From Chlamydiota bacterium (GTDB lineage: Bacteria; Chlamydiota; Chlamydiia; Chlamydiales; Rhabdochlamydiaceae), in the NCBI GenBank assembly GCA_013041585.1, contig JABEVM010000113.1, positions 1 to 11,162 on the forward strand: a stretch of DNA of 11,162 nt. Reading direction: 5' to 3'. Made by a program: the position numbers and the translations under genes. Shown here piece after piece: positions 1-7,249 of this stretch. Position 1 is the first letter of the stretch. The number at the start of each line of letters is the position of its first letter. Below the pieces are notes generated by a model, which saw only the letters and a program-made list of their open reading frames with translations, did not search any database and was not told the DNA's origin.

Positions 1-1
1 A

Positions 2-778
2 AATAAGTTACTTCAATCTCATTTTCAAAATACACGTGGCGATGTTAGGAAAGCCGCCGTGCTCTTTGTAATGCAATCGAGTAGTTCATCCGATCTTTTG
101 CAAAAGAAATACATAACGAATTTGATTAAACTCGCCTCACGAGAAAATGATGTAGTCTTACAACCTCTTCACGATAAAGAAGATTTAGAGAAAGAATTAT
201 CGACATTTGGTATTTCTTGGCCCTTTCTTGATTCAGCAGAGGACTCTATAGACATACCCTCAATAACAAAGAATCTTGCAATTAGGGGATGGATAGATCG
301 TTCTCTTTATCACATTTCTTTAGATGATCTATATCTTGAAGATAACAGGGTTTGGAAAGAGTGCATACAATTATCCCAAAAAGTAGCATCAGCTATTGGT
401 ATGCAATTGGAAAATCTATCAGCATTGCCAAGAAGCGAGCGTGTAAAAGAAATATTGAAGATTACACGGCAAGGTTTAGATTATGTGGAATCAGATCTAA
501 AAAGTAATTCTATCATGAATCATGATGTGTCGATGATATTCAAAGATATTAAGCAATTGCTTGCTAATGTAAAAAAAGCATCCGACCTTATAGAAACAAG
601 TTTAGAGATAAATAAAGTATTGACTAAACAACTTGAAAAAACTTTGGAATCCTTCCCAGGAAAACGAGTTTTTGTGATAGTTCCATCTTTTTGCATGGAC
701 GGTATCGTGGAAAAGTTAGACTCGACACACTTTTTCTCTACTGAGTATACAGCAGTGAAAACCAAATCAAAGCTGTAA
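2..778 (+). CDS. Unrecognised protein, C-terminal part (5' end off the window)
   Basis: I do not recognise this protein. The frame is open from base 2 with no stop upstream. A GTG at 59 and an ATG at 71 exist, but neither has a convincing ribosome binding site, so the true start is probably outside the window and about 258 C-terminal residues are visible. The chain is soluble-looking and rich in charged residues, with no signal peptide or membrane segment in the visible part. It begins with a short hydrophobic strand (VLFVMQ). The middle and distal parts are mainly helical, with Leu/Ile/Lys-rich stretches around bases 520-650. A second hydrophobic strand (RVFVIVPSF) follows near 667-693, about 28 residues before the stop. 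The gene converges on the MOMP-like gene across the palindrome at 795-830. Codon use and base composition look like those of its neighbours. Coding status is fairly secure because of the length and protein-like composition; function is unknown. Confidence 0.72.
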   Translation, partial: NKLLQSHFQNTRGDVRKAAVLFVMQSSSSSDLLQKKYITNLIKLASRENDVVLQPLHDKEDLEKELSTFGISWPFLDSAEDSIDIPSITKNLAIRGWIDRSLYHISLDDLYLEDNRVWKECIQLSQKVASAIGMQLENLSALPRSERVKEILKITRQGLDYVESDLKSNSIMNHDVSMIFKDIKQLLANVKKASDLIETSLEINKVLTKQLEKTLESFPGKRVFVIVPSFCMDGIVEKLDSTHFFSTEYTAVKTKSKL

Positions 779-794
779 CCCGAGCTTAAATATG

Positions 795-830
795 AATTTC
801 TCTCAATCTATGCATAGATTGAGAGAAATT
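795..830. terminator. Perfect 36-bp palindrome between convergent genes, probable bidirectional terminator
   Basis: Two 18-base arms are exact reverse complements (AATTTCTCTCAATCTATG and its mirror), so either strand can fold a stem of about 16 bp with a TGCA loop. It lies 16 bases after the stop of the left-edge gene and 27 bases after the stop of the MOMP-like gene, where a shared terminator is expected. There is no long T tract on either side, so termination strength is uncertain. The arms closely match those of the hairpin at 2056-2091. Confidence 0.7.
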
Positions 831-857
831 AATTCTAGCCACTTGTTTAGCCATAAA

Positions 858-1901
858 TTAAAAGTCGATCGTAAGACGGGCTGTAAGTCCATCTAAGCTC
901 ATCGATCCATTATTTACTATAGTTTGCTGGGAATAATCATTCGTTCCGGCTATGGAACGGAATACTTCAAGCACATTGAACCAAGATGTGATTTCATATC
1001 CTGCAAAAATCTCTACTCGAGAAGATGAGAAATTCTTTTGCCATGAAGGTCCAACCACAAATTGGACTGTATAGACACATCTGGTATCTTCATAGTATGC
1101 GTTTCGAATGGGTATATGGGTGTTGAATGCACTAGGAGGATATGCGGAAGGTGGGATGAAATTTGTTTTTTGTAGACCATGATTATGATACCTTCCTAGA
1201 AGAACGGCAGCTGTTGCTTTGGCAGTAATATAAAAATCATACCCTAAAAAACAATCTGCTGTACCACCTGTTCTAAATCCTATACCCCAAAAATCCCAAT
1301 TATTTTTGAGTTTTGAAAAGGTGTTTTCACTCAAATATTTGATACTCCAGTCTTGGTTCATCCAAGCAACGGTCAAGCCTCCTAAAAGACGGAGTTTTAG
1401 TTTAGGATTAGGGATGAATACACGAGTGAAAAAAGCATCGGCTAGATTGTAGGTAAGTTTGATGTGGCTATGTGCTGATAGCATAGGAGAAGAAGAGGCT
1501 GGCCAAGTTCCATCTAAGTATAAATTTGGATCGGAAGGTTTATGAGCTGAATTGTTTCCTTGAGAATGTAACCATGTATATTGAGCCCACATTTCATAAC
1601 ACTCGGGAGCATTGTAGTAACTGAGCGCAACACGAAAACCAGGTGAATAAGTAAATTTACCTGTCTGGTATTTTCCTAATGCGAAAAAGTTTGTAGGACC
1701 CCATTCCGGATCTTTCATTCTTAATCCATAATCCAGAGAATTTTCTCTCACATTCCAATACAGGAATTCGCCGTGAGTCGAAACGACCTCTATGTCCTTG
1801 CGGTATAAATCTTGTTTTTGAGAGTCCTGAATTTGACTTGTCTTATCTTGAGCGAAAATAGCTGTGCTTAACAGAGTAGAAAGAAAAAAATACCTTTTCA
1901 T
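858..1901 (-). CDS. MOMP-like outer membrane beta-barrel porin (Legionella_OMP type)
   Basis: This encodes a 347-aa outer membrane porin-like protein. The start at 1901 is chosen because AAGGA lies just upstream (1906-1910) and because it gives a clean signal peptide: Lys-Arg, then a hydrophobic core, with cleavage probably after Ala17 (IFA/QDK). The longer frame, open from 2000, adds 33 residues that would bury this signal. The mature protein has alternating aromatic and polar strands. It starts with a strand of the pattern GEFLYWNVREN (residues 44-54) and contains LRLLGGLTVAW (171-181), WGIGFRTGG (205-213) and a GLTARLTIDF ending. The terminal Phe is the usual barrel-assembly signal. These features match the MOMP-like family shared by Legionella and environmental chlamydiae (Pfam Legionella_OMP, from memory). 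Cysteines at 101, 217 and 275 could form disulfides. It is probably a single-gene unit, since a hairpin separates it from htrA. The transported substrate cannot be read from the sequence. Confidence 0.85.
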   Translation of the reverse strand: MKRYFFLSTLLSTAIFAQDKTSQIQDSQKQDLYRKDIEVVSTHGEFLYWNVRENSLDYGLRMKDPEWGPTNFFALGKYQTGKFTYSPGFRVALSYYNAPECYEMWAQYTWLHSQGNNSAHKPSDPNLYLDGTWPASSSPMLSAHSHIKLTYNLADAFFTRVFIPNPKLKLRLLGGLTVAWMNQDWSIKYLSENTFSKLKNNWDFWGIGFRTGGTADCFLGYDFYITAKATAAVLLGRYHNHGLQKTNFIPPSAYPPSAFNTHIPIRNAYYEDTRCVYTVQFVVGPSWQKNFSSSRVEIFAGYEITSWFNVLEVFRSIAGTNDYSQQTIVNNGSMSLDGLTARLTIDF

Positions 1902-1905
1902 AAAA

Positions 1906-1911
1906 TCCTTC
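1906..1911 (-). promoter_or_regulatory. Shine-Dalgarno site deciding the MOMP-like start
   Basis: Read on the minus strand, GAAGGA is followed by TTTT and ATG. It is the only good Shine-Dalgarno match near the candidate starts and places translation initiation at 1901, directly before the signal peptide. Confidence 0.7.
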
Positions 1912-2055
1912 AATGAGTGATTTGTTGGAAGGTAATGGTAATTGATTTTTTGAGTTGTCAGCAAGAAAGATATGCTAATATTTTGAAAGATACATAGCAT
2001 CCCAATCTATTCAGAATGGTTCGTACTAGATGTGTTTTTGTGAATAAAATGAAAG

Positions 2056-2091
2056 CTTCTCTCAACCTACCAGAAGATAGGTTGAGAGAAG
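2056..2091 (-). terminator. Hairpin terminator downstream of htrA
   Basis: Arms of 14 bp (CTTCTCTCAACCTA and its reverse complement) pair perfectly around an 8-base loop, starting 9 bases after the htrA stop. On the minus strand the stem is followed by a moderately T-rich stretch (CTTTCATTTTATTC), which fits an intrinsic terminator. The hairpin separates htrA from the MOMP-like gene. Its arms differ from those at 795-830 by paired changes; see the findings. Confidence 0.72.
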
Positions 2092-2099
2092 GCTATTGA

Positions 2100-3986
2100 C
2101 TAGTTCAATTTGATAGAATAATAACGATCTGCATTTCCTTGTTTCACTAAAAGCTTAATCGTCTTTTTCGTGCCAAGTTCGTCGAGAACTTTGTTGAATT
2201 CATCAACATTGTTTATTTGCTGATCATTGATTTCTTTAATTACAAACCCGGGTCTCATACCAGCAAGCGCTGCAGCGGATCCAGGTTTAATTTTTGTGAT
2301 CACAACACCTTTCACACTTGCGTCGTAGCCTAGTTGTTTTGCTATGTCCGGTGTGAGGTTACTTACTTCAAAACCAATTTGTTGAGAAATTCCGCTTGCG
2401 CTTCGAGCGTCAGAGGCTTTTCCAAGTTGGATTTTGACCGTCATGATTTGACCTTTACGGTTTACTTTCATCGTTACAGTAGAGCCTGGCTCCATCAGAG
2501 AAATATCATTTCTAAAGCCACCTAAGGATTTTATCGGTGTGTTGTTATACTCTAGGATGATATCCCCTTGTTTGAGGCCGCCTTTATCTGCAGGAGAGTC
2601 TTTGACAACTTCGGATACAAGAGCGCCTTCTACTTTTTCTAGATTAAAGGCTTCGGCAATATCTTTATCCACAGGTTGGAGGGACACGCCTAAGAATCCT
2701 CTTGTCACAGCGCCTTTATCAATGATCTGTGTCATGATATTTTTTGCCATGTTACTTGGAATTGCAAATCCAATACCCATGTATCCACCAGATCTTGATA
2801 CAATCGCTGTATTGATACCGATCACTTGACTATAGAGATTGAGGAGTGGTCCGCCAGAATTTCCTGGGTTGATCGCCGCATCAGTTTGAATGAAATCTTC
2901 TAGATCTGTGATACGAAGGTTTTGTCTTCCTTTTGCGCTGATCACACCCACAGTTAGAGAAGCTTGTAACTGGAAAGGGCTACCGATTGCAATTACCCAT
3001 TCTCCAATATCCATATCATCTGAGTTACCAAATTCTACAAAGGGATAATCTTTTCCTTCGATTTTTATCACGGCAACATCGGTATGAGGATCAGATCCTA
3101 TAAGGACTGCATCGATCTCACGTCCATCATGCAAGATAACAGAGATCTTGTCGGATCCTGCAATTACATGAGCGTTTGTCATGATATATCCATCGGAGGT
3201 AACAAGAAATCCAGAGCCTTGGCTTAGCTGAGGCGCAGGTTTTTGCTGTCCTCTAGGAGGAGTTCCAAAGAAACGACGTAAAAAGTCATCTCCGAAATTA
3301 TCATAAGGATTAGGAGAGTTTCCATCCGGAAATCCATCGTCGAGGTCATTTCCGTTACTTTCCACTTTTATAAAGACAACGGCTGGGGTAGCTTTCTTAG
3401 CCACATTGGTAAATGGCTTAGAAATCTCAGCGGGTGTACATGCACATTCACTATCTTTACTATTTTTGGATGGGGCGGCTACAGCAAGTTTTCCAGTGCC
3501 TTTTTTATCAGGCTTTTTGTTTTCACATTCACTGCAGGCCATTTCCTTATTGGTAAGTTCTTTGGAAGTCTGAGTTGATGGGCATTTGCACTCACCTTTG
3601 GCAAGGTTTCCAGAGTTTTTGTTTACACATTCACAGCTGGTCATTTCCTTATTGGTAAGATCTTTAGAGGTCTGCGTTGCTGCACAATTGCATTCACCTT
3701 TAGCAAGATTTCCAGACTTTTTGTTTACACATTCACAACCTGCTGCTTCCTTATTTTCTGTAGGTAGGCTGGGAGCCTCTACAATAGGGTTACTTGTAAG
3801 TAAAGAAATAGAATGGTTTGTTGCACCGTGAGTTACCTCGGTGAGGGCTTTTGCAGATTGATGCGTTAGACGTTCACTGTTTTGGCTATTGTCGCCAGAC
3901 GTACAACCAGTATATGTCATAGCGATAGAAAGAAGACTCGATACAAGAATGCGGATTCTAGTTCTAGGTTCAAATTTTAAAAGCAT
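2100..3986 (-). CDS. htrA: HtrA/DegP-family serine protease-chaperone with Cys-rich N-terminal repeats
   Basis: This is an envelope protease and chaperone that degrades or refolds misfolded exported proteins. The 628-aa product starts at 3986, where GGAG sits 9 bases upstream; an ATG at 4001 would add five residues. Residues 7-27 form a signal sequence ending in TYTGC, possibly a lipobox with Cys28 as lipid anchor. Residues 84-183 hold a Cys-rich repeat insert. The trypsin-like domain spans about 190-420. Its triad is His273 (TNAHV), Asp303 (HTDVAVI) and Ser377 (GNSGGP), all intact. PDZ1 spans about 430-523 and PDZ2 about 538-628. The core closely matches Chlamydia HtrA as I remember it (about 497 aa), so the extra length is mostly the insert. 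All 13 cysteines lie N-terminal to the protease domain, and the catalytic core has none. The gene follows the M16C gene and is ended by the hairpin at 2056-2091. Confidence 0.95.
   Translation of the reverse strand: MLLKFEPRTRIRILVSSLLSIAMTYTGCTSGDNSQNSERLTHQSAKALTEVTHGATNHSISLLTSNPIVEAPSLPTENKEAAGCECVNKKSGNLAKGECNCAATQTSKDLTNKEMTSCECVNKNSGNLAKGECKCPSTQTSKELTNKEMACSECENKKPDKKGTGKLAVAAPSKNSKDSECACTPAEISKPFTNVAKKATPAVVFIKVESNGNDLDDGFPDGNSPNPYDNFGDDFLRRFFGTPPRGQQKPAPQLSQGSGFLVTSDGYIMTNAHVIAGSDKISVILHDGREIDAVLIGSDPHTDVAVIKIEGKDYPFVEFGNSDDMDIGEWVIAIGSPFQLQASLTVGVISAKGRQNLRITDLEDFIQTDAAINPGNSGGPLLNLYSQVIGINTAIVSRSGGYMGIGFAIPSNMAKNIMTQIIDKGAVTRGFLGVSLQPVDKDIAEAFNLEKVEGALVSEVVKDSPADKGGLKQGDIILEYNNTPIKSLGGFRNDISLMEPGSTVTMKVNRKGQIMTVKIQLGKASDARSASGISQQIGFEVSNLTPDIAKQLGYDASVKGVVITKIKPGSAAALAGMRPGFVIKEINDQQINNVDEFNKVLDELGTKKTIKLLVKQGNADRYYSIKLN
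3414..3737 (-). repeat. Tandem 102-bp (34-aa) Cys-rich coding repeats inside htrA
   Basis: Copy 1 (3636-3737) and copy 2 (3534-3635) are near identical in DNA and protein. Each encodes CECVNK, then SGNLAKGEC.C, then TQTSK.LTNKEM. Copy 3 (about 3414-3533) is degenerate: it begins SECENKK and ends SECACTPAEISKPFTNV, merging into the start of the protease domain. Each full copy carries two C-x-C pairs. The exact 102-bp period points to unequal crossing-over or slippage within the gene. Confidence 0.9.
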
Positions 3987-3995
3987 ATGTTTTTT

Positions 3996-3999
3996 CTCC
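3996..3999 (-). promoter_or_regulatory. Shine-Dalgarno site deciding the htrA start
   Basis: On the minus strand GGAG is followed by nine A-rich bases and then the ATG at 3986. The upstream ATG at 4001 overlaps this GGAG and has no Shine-Dalgarno sequence of its own, so 3986 is the better start. Confidence 0.6.
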
Positions 4000-4006
4000 A
4001 TCTTAC

Positions 4007-4036
4007 ATAGTAGTTTTTACCATAGAGTAATGGCAA
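4007..4036 (-). promoter_or_regulatory. Candidate htrA promoter (sigma70-type)
   Basis: On the minus strand TTGCCA (4031-4036) and TACTAT (4007-4012) are separated by 18 bases, in the 72-base gap after the M16C stop. Transcription would begin near 4000, leaving only a short leader before the ATG at 3986 and making the ATG at 4001 unusable. The -10 match is only moderate. Confidence 0.35.
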
Positions 4037-4072
4037 AAAAAATGATACAAAATGTAAGTTTTTTTTTCAGGT

Positions 4073-7042
4073 CTAAAGAGAAATAACAGGAAATGCTTTA
4101 TTTTCTTTGGCAAGTTTTGCATTTTCTCTGGTAATGAGATCTTTGCCTGCAAACGAAACAATAATGCTCTCTGGAAGTTTAGAAAGGATTTCTTTATTCA
4201 CGACTTTTGCAATTTCTTTTCCACTCACAGAAAGAATTTTCTCTCGATATTCTTGTCTCATCTCTTTGGTCTTTCCTTCTCGCATCCAGGTGTAGGCGGC
4301 AATGGCGCGATTTCCTGGATTTGTGGGAGTGTCGAGCTGTTGAATTGCGTTCAGTTTTGCTTCTTCCACATCTTTTTCTGTGAACTTTTCTTTAGAAATA
4401 GCTGTTGCAGAATTTTGAAAAATCTCTAAAGAGCGGACAATGTGCGGATCGCGGTAAGAGAAAAGATAAAACTTTCCTGTTGTGGGGCTATAGCTTGTTC
4501 CTGCTCCATATGCTCCACCTTTTTCTCTGATCTCATGGTGAAGGATCGTGTTTTCGAAAAGATGGGTTGCAACACTAAGTGTTGGTGATTCGGGATGAAT
4601 ATATCCTATCGTTTGCATTGCTTGTACGTTGAAAGCGACAGGAGCGCTAATTGGACGCAGTTGAGAAGCGACGATTGGAAGTTTATAGTCTCCTTTCCAA
4701 GGAGTGTATTTTTTTTGAGGTAGATCAAGAAGTCCATAAAAATGCTCGCGCTCTAGAGCTTTGTACATCTCTTGATCACAGCTGAGGACGAGATGCGGTT
4801 TTTCTAAGCAGAGCAGTTGCTCGCGAAGGAAAGAGAACTTTTCAATCACCTTAGGAAGGGAAGTATCTAAGTTATTCGTGATGTCTCTAAGAAAAGTAAA
4901 ATAATCGAGTCCGTACCAGCTGTTAAAAATTTTCCCTGTAACGGACTGTCCGCTAAAGGCCACTTGAACCGCATATTTTAATGCATTGCGATTGAGTTTG
5001 TCTTCGAGCATTGTGTAGAGCTGCATGAGGAGTTCTTCAATCCGTTCTTCCTCATCACAGCGAAGAGATGTTACGGTTTCTTTAAGCAAAGAGAAGAACT
5101 TATCTACATTGCGATAAAGGGACTTTCCTCTGATATGAAGCGCAGGGGCCATTTTGCGGGAATCTATGACAAGAGGATATGTGCTTGTAAAAGCGCTAAT
5201 TCCACCTGTATGAGCATGAACATAAGAAAGATTTTCTTCATAATCTCTTTTTCCAACCCCTAATTCAGGTAGAAGAGAGATAAAAAGCTGCAAGTAGCTT
5301 AAGTCTTCTTCCGCAATGTCGGGAAGAGAGAAAATTAAATCAGCGTATAGGATTTGGTTCGTGAAACAGTCATGATGAAAAACTTCTAAAGTTTCATTTT
5401 TGTGCTGGGAAAGAGAGAAATGTCTGCCATAAACCGGGACATCTTTCAGATCGATTTTGGGAAGACAGTCAATGTCTTGATTTTGCGTTTGAATTTGATA
5501 CTTTTCTAGTTCTTCCGTCTGTTTAATAATATTTTCTGCATCTTTTTCAGATAGCTTGCTTTGTATGTCCTCTAAAAGCTTCTTTTCTTCTCCCAGTTCT
5601 TTTGTAGCGAGATTTGGGTCTGGGAGCATGACGAGCCGTACAAAATGTGGATTCTCTAAAAAGTATTTTTTTATAAGCCCAGGTAAATAAGAGGGTTCTT
5701 TCGCATCTTTAAGGAGTTTGTCGAAAAGGGTATGGATGGTTAACGCATTTTCTGGAGGACAGCCATGCTGCTTTGCTAAAGCAGCTCGCATAAAGAGTGT
5801 GAGACCGAAGGGATTATGGTCTCCAGAAATTTCGGTACGAGAAAATTCAAGCTGATGCAAAGAAGATTCAATCAGTTCTAAAGAGATCCCTTCAGCTACA
5901 ATCTCTTCTAGAGATTTCCATATATGCTTTTGCAATTTTTCGACGTTTTTCTCCTCACATCCTTTACATACGAGGATATAAGGGATTTCGTTCATATCAG
6001 CATCGATATACGCTTCGGCATGGATACAAAGTTTAGAATCTATCAGTTTCTTTTGAAGTAAAGATGCGTCGGTGTCCATAAGAATGGAATCGAGAAGCAT
6101 CAAGGCTAGGACTTCCTCTTGATTTTTTAAGGGTGTTGTTAAAAACCCAAAAGCTACCATAGGCTGAGTAGAAGATTCTTCCATCTCTTGCGCAGGGTAG
6201 GGGACTTCTGCGTAAACGGGTTTTGTAAATCTCTTTTGCAACGGAATTTCAGGAATAGGAGGGGTTGGAAGCACACCCTTTAATGCTTTTTCGGCAATGA
6301 AATCTAGATGTCTTTTTAGAGGAAGATTTCCGTAAAAGAAGAAAAGGCATCTGCTTGGGTGATAGTATGTTTCATGAAATTCAATCAGCTGCGCATACGT
6401 CAAAGAAGGAATATCTTTGGGATCTCCTCCTGAATTGTAGCTGTACGTAGTATCCGGAAGAAGTTTTTCGAGCATGCTATGCCATAGCCTGCTATCTGCT
6501 GAAGAAAGGGCTCCTTTCATCTCGTTAAAGACAATACCTTTGAACTCAAGCGAACTTTTTGGATCATCTGGTGTAGAAAATTCTAAACGATGTCCTTCTT
6601 GCAGAAAACTAAGCTCCGGTAGTTTCGGGTGAAAAACCGCATCGATATACACTTCAAATAGGTTATAAAAATCCTTTTCTACCTGAGAAGCTGCCGGATA
6701 GCATGTGAAATCTGTTCCGGTCAGAGCGTTCATAAAGGTATTTAGGCTTCTTCTTGTCATAGCAAAAAATGGATCTTTCACAGGATATTTTCTCGATCCG
6801 CAAAGAACCGTATGTTCCAAAATATGAGCAACACCATTCGAGCTATAGGGAAGTGTTCTAAAAGATAAACAGAATAAGTTTTCGGGATCTTCGTTCTCAA
6901 TATGAAGAACTTGCGCACCGCTTGGAATGTGAGTGAGTTCTCTTAATATGCAGTTCAGTTCTTGAATTTCTAAAATTTTGGTTACAGTAAAATCATTGTA
7001 AGATTCGCCGACGTTTCGTAAAAAAGAAGAAGTGGTTTTCAT
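4073..7042 (-). CDS. M16C zinc metalloprotease, PreP/falcilysin type (CT824-like)
   Basis: This is a large clamshell peptidase of the insulinase superfamily that degrades free peptides in a closed chamber. The 989-aa length is typical of the one-chain M16C group (presequence protease, falcilysin). The N-terminal half carries the inverted zinc motif HILEH (His73, Glu76 catalytic, His77), with the third ligand Glu174 in FNEMKGA. The C-terminal half has the family's GGAYGAG (842-848) and SYRDPH (862-867) motifs, which in relatives help bind substrate and close the chamber. A charged helical linker around 485-520 joins the halves. There is no signal peptide, so it is probably cytoplasmic. The ATG at 7042 lacks a clear Shine-Dalgarno sequence but begins where family homology begins. 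It has its own promoter at 7117-7145 and lies 72 bases from the upstream possible htrA start. In C. trachomatis a gene of this family also adjoins htrA (from memory). Confidence 0.93.
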   Translation of the reverse strand: MKTTSSFLRNVGESYNDFTVTKILEIQELNCILRELTHIPSGAQVLHIENEDPENLFCLSFRTLPYSSNGVAHILEHTVLCGSRKYPVKDPFFAMTRRSLNTFMNALTGTDFTCYPAASQVEKDFYNLFEVYIDAVFHPKLPELSFLQEGHRLEFSTPDDPKSSLEFKGIVFNEMKGALSSADSRLWHSMLEKLLPDTTYSYNSGGDPKDIPSLTYAQLIEFHETYYHPSRCLFFFYGNLPLKRHLDFIAEKALKGVLPTPPIPEIPLQKRFTKPVYAEVPYPAQEMEESSTQPMVAFGFLTTPLKNQEEVLALMLLDSILMDTDASLLQKKLIDSKLCIHAEAYIDADMNEIPYILVCKGCEEKNVEKLQKHIWKSLEEIVAEGISLELIESSLHQLEFSRTEISGDHNPFGLTLFMRAALAKQHGCPPENALTIHTLFDKLLKDAKEPSYLPGLIKKYFLENPHFVRLVMLPDPNLATKELGEEKKLLEDIQSKLSEKDAENIIKQTEELEKYQIQTQNQDIDCLPKIDLKDVPVYGRHFSLSQHKNETLEVFHHDCFTNQILYADLIFSLPDIAEEDLSYLQLFISLLPELGVGKRDYEENLSYVHAHTGGISAFTSTYPLVIDSRKMAPALHIRGKSLYRNVDKFFSLLKETVTSLRCDEEERIEELLMQLYTMLEDKLNRNALKYAVQVAFSGQSVTGKIFNSWYGLDYFTFLRDITNNLDTSLPKVIEKFSFLREQLLCLEKPHLVLSCDQEMYKALEREHFYGLLDLPQKKYTPWKGDYKLPIVASQLRPISAPVAFNVQAMQTIGYIHPESPTLSVATHLFENTILHHEIREKGGAYGAGTSYSPTTGKFYLFSYRDPHIVRSLEIFQNSATAISKEKFTEKDVEEAKLNAIQQLDTPTNPGNRAIAAYTWMREGKTKEMRQEYREKILSVSGKEIAKVVNKEILSKLPESIIVSFAGKDLITRENAKLAKENKAFPVISL

Positions 7043-7116
7043 GTACTCTGATCAAGGGTTAATTTTTTTACTTGTTCGAATGGCGAAGGAACAGTCTCTT
7101 CCGTGGCCTAATTGAA

Positions 7117-7145
7117 ATTATCGACGAGTTGCTGAAAATGGTCAA
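7117..7145 (-). promoter_or_regulatory. Sigma70-type promoter for the M16C gene
   Basis: On the minus strand TTGACC (7140-7145) and GATAAT (7117-7122) each match the consensus at five of six positions and are spaced exactly 17 bases apart. Initiation would fall near 7110, giving a leader of about 68 bases before the ATG at 7042. It lies just downstream of the nrdAB terminator, so the M16C gene is probably transcribed independently. Confidence 0.6.
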
Positions 7146-7212
7146 GTCGTTTAGGAAATTCTTATAAATAAATGAGTTATTTGGGATTTGGGTGCAGAAA
7201 GAAAACGAAAAA

Positions 7213-7241
7213 AGAGAGCTTTCTAAAGTAGAAAGCTCTCT
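7213..7241 (-). terminator. Rho-independent terminator of the nrdAB operon
   Basis: A perfect 12-bp stem (AGAGAGCTTTCT and its reverse complement) encloses a 5-base loop, 8 bases beyond the nrdB stop. On the minus strand the stem runs straight into TTTTTTCGTTTTC, the classic U tract. It is the strongest intrinsic terminator in the window. Confidence 0.9.
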
Positions 7242-7249
7242 AAAATTAC

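Noticed and set aside
520..765. Minus-strand reading frame inside the left-edge gene
   Set aside because: Short, without a start signal, and fully overlapped by the longer plus-strand frame that ends at a terminator-like palindrome.
1902..2000. N-terminal extension of 33 residues on the MOMP-like protein starting at ATG 2000
   Set aside because: It would bury the signal peptide, has no ribosome binding site, and the internal ATG at 1901 has GAAGGA directly upstream.
1912..2055. Possible promoter for the MOMP-like gene
   Set aside because: TTG-type -35 candidates are present, but none has an acceptable -10 box at 16-18 bases. A promoter is expected here but I could not place it.
3586..3831. 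Plus-strand reading frame with a repeated HSPLARFP..LFTHSQ pattern
   Set aside because: The repetition is the antisense image of the 102-bp repeats in htrA; it has no ribosome binding site and lies wholly inside htrA.
4035..4067. A8 and T9 runs that could pair as an A-T hairpin terminator after the M16C gene
   Set aside because: The stem would be only A-T pairs with a long loop, so it is unlikely to terminate; a bent or flexible promoter-upstream element is equally possible.
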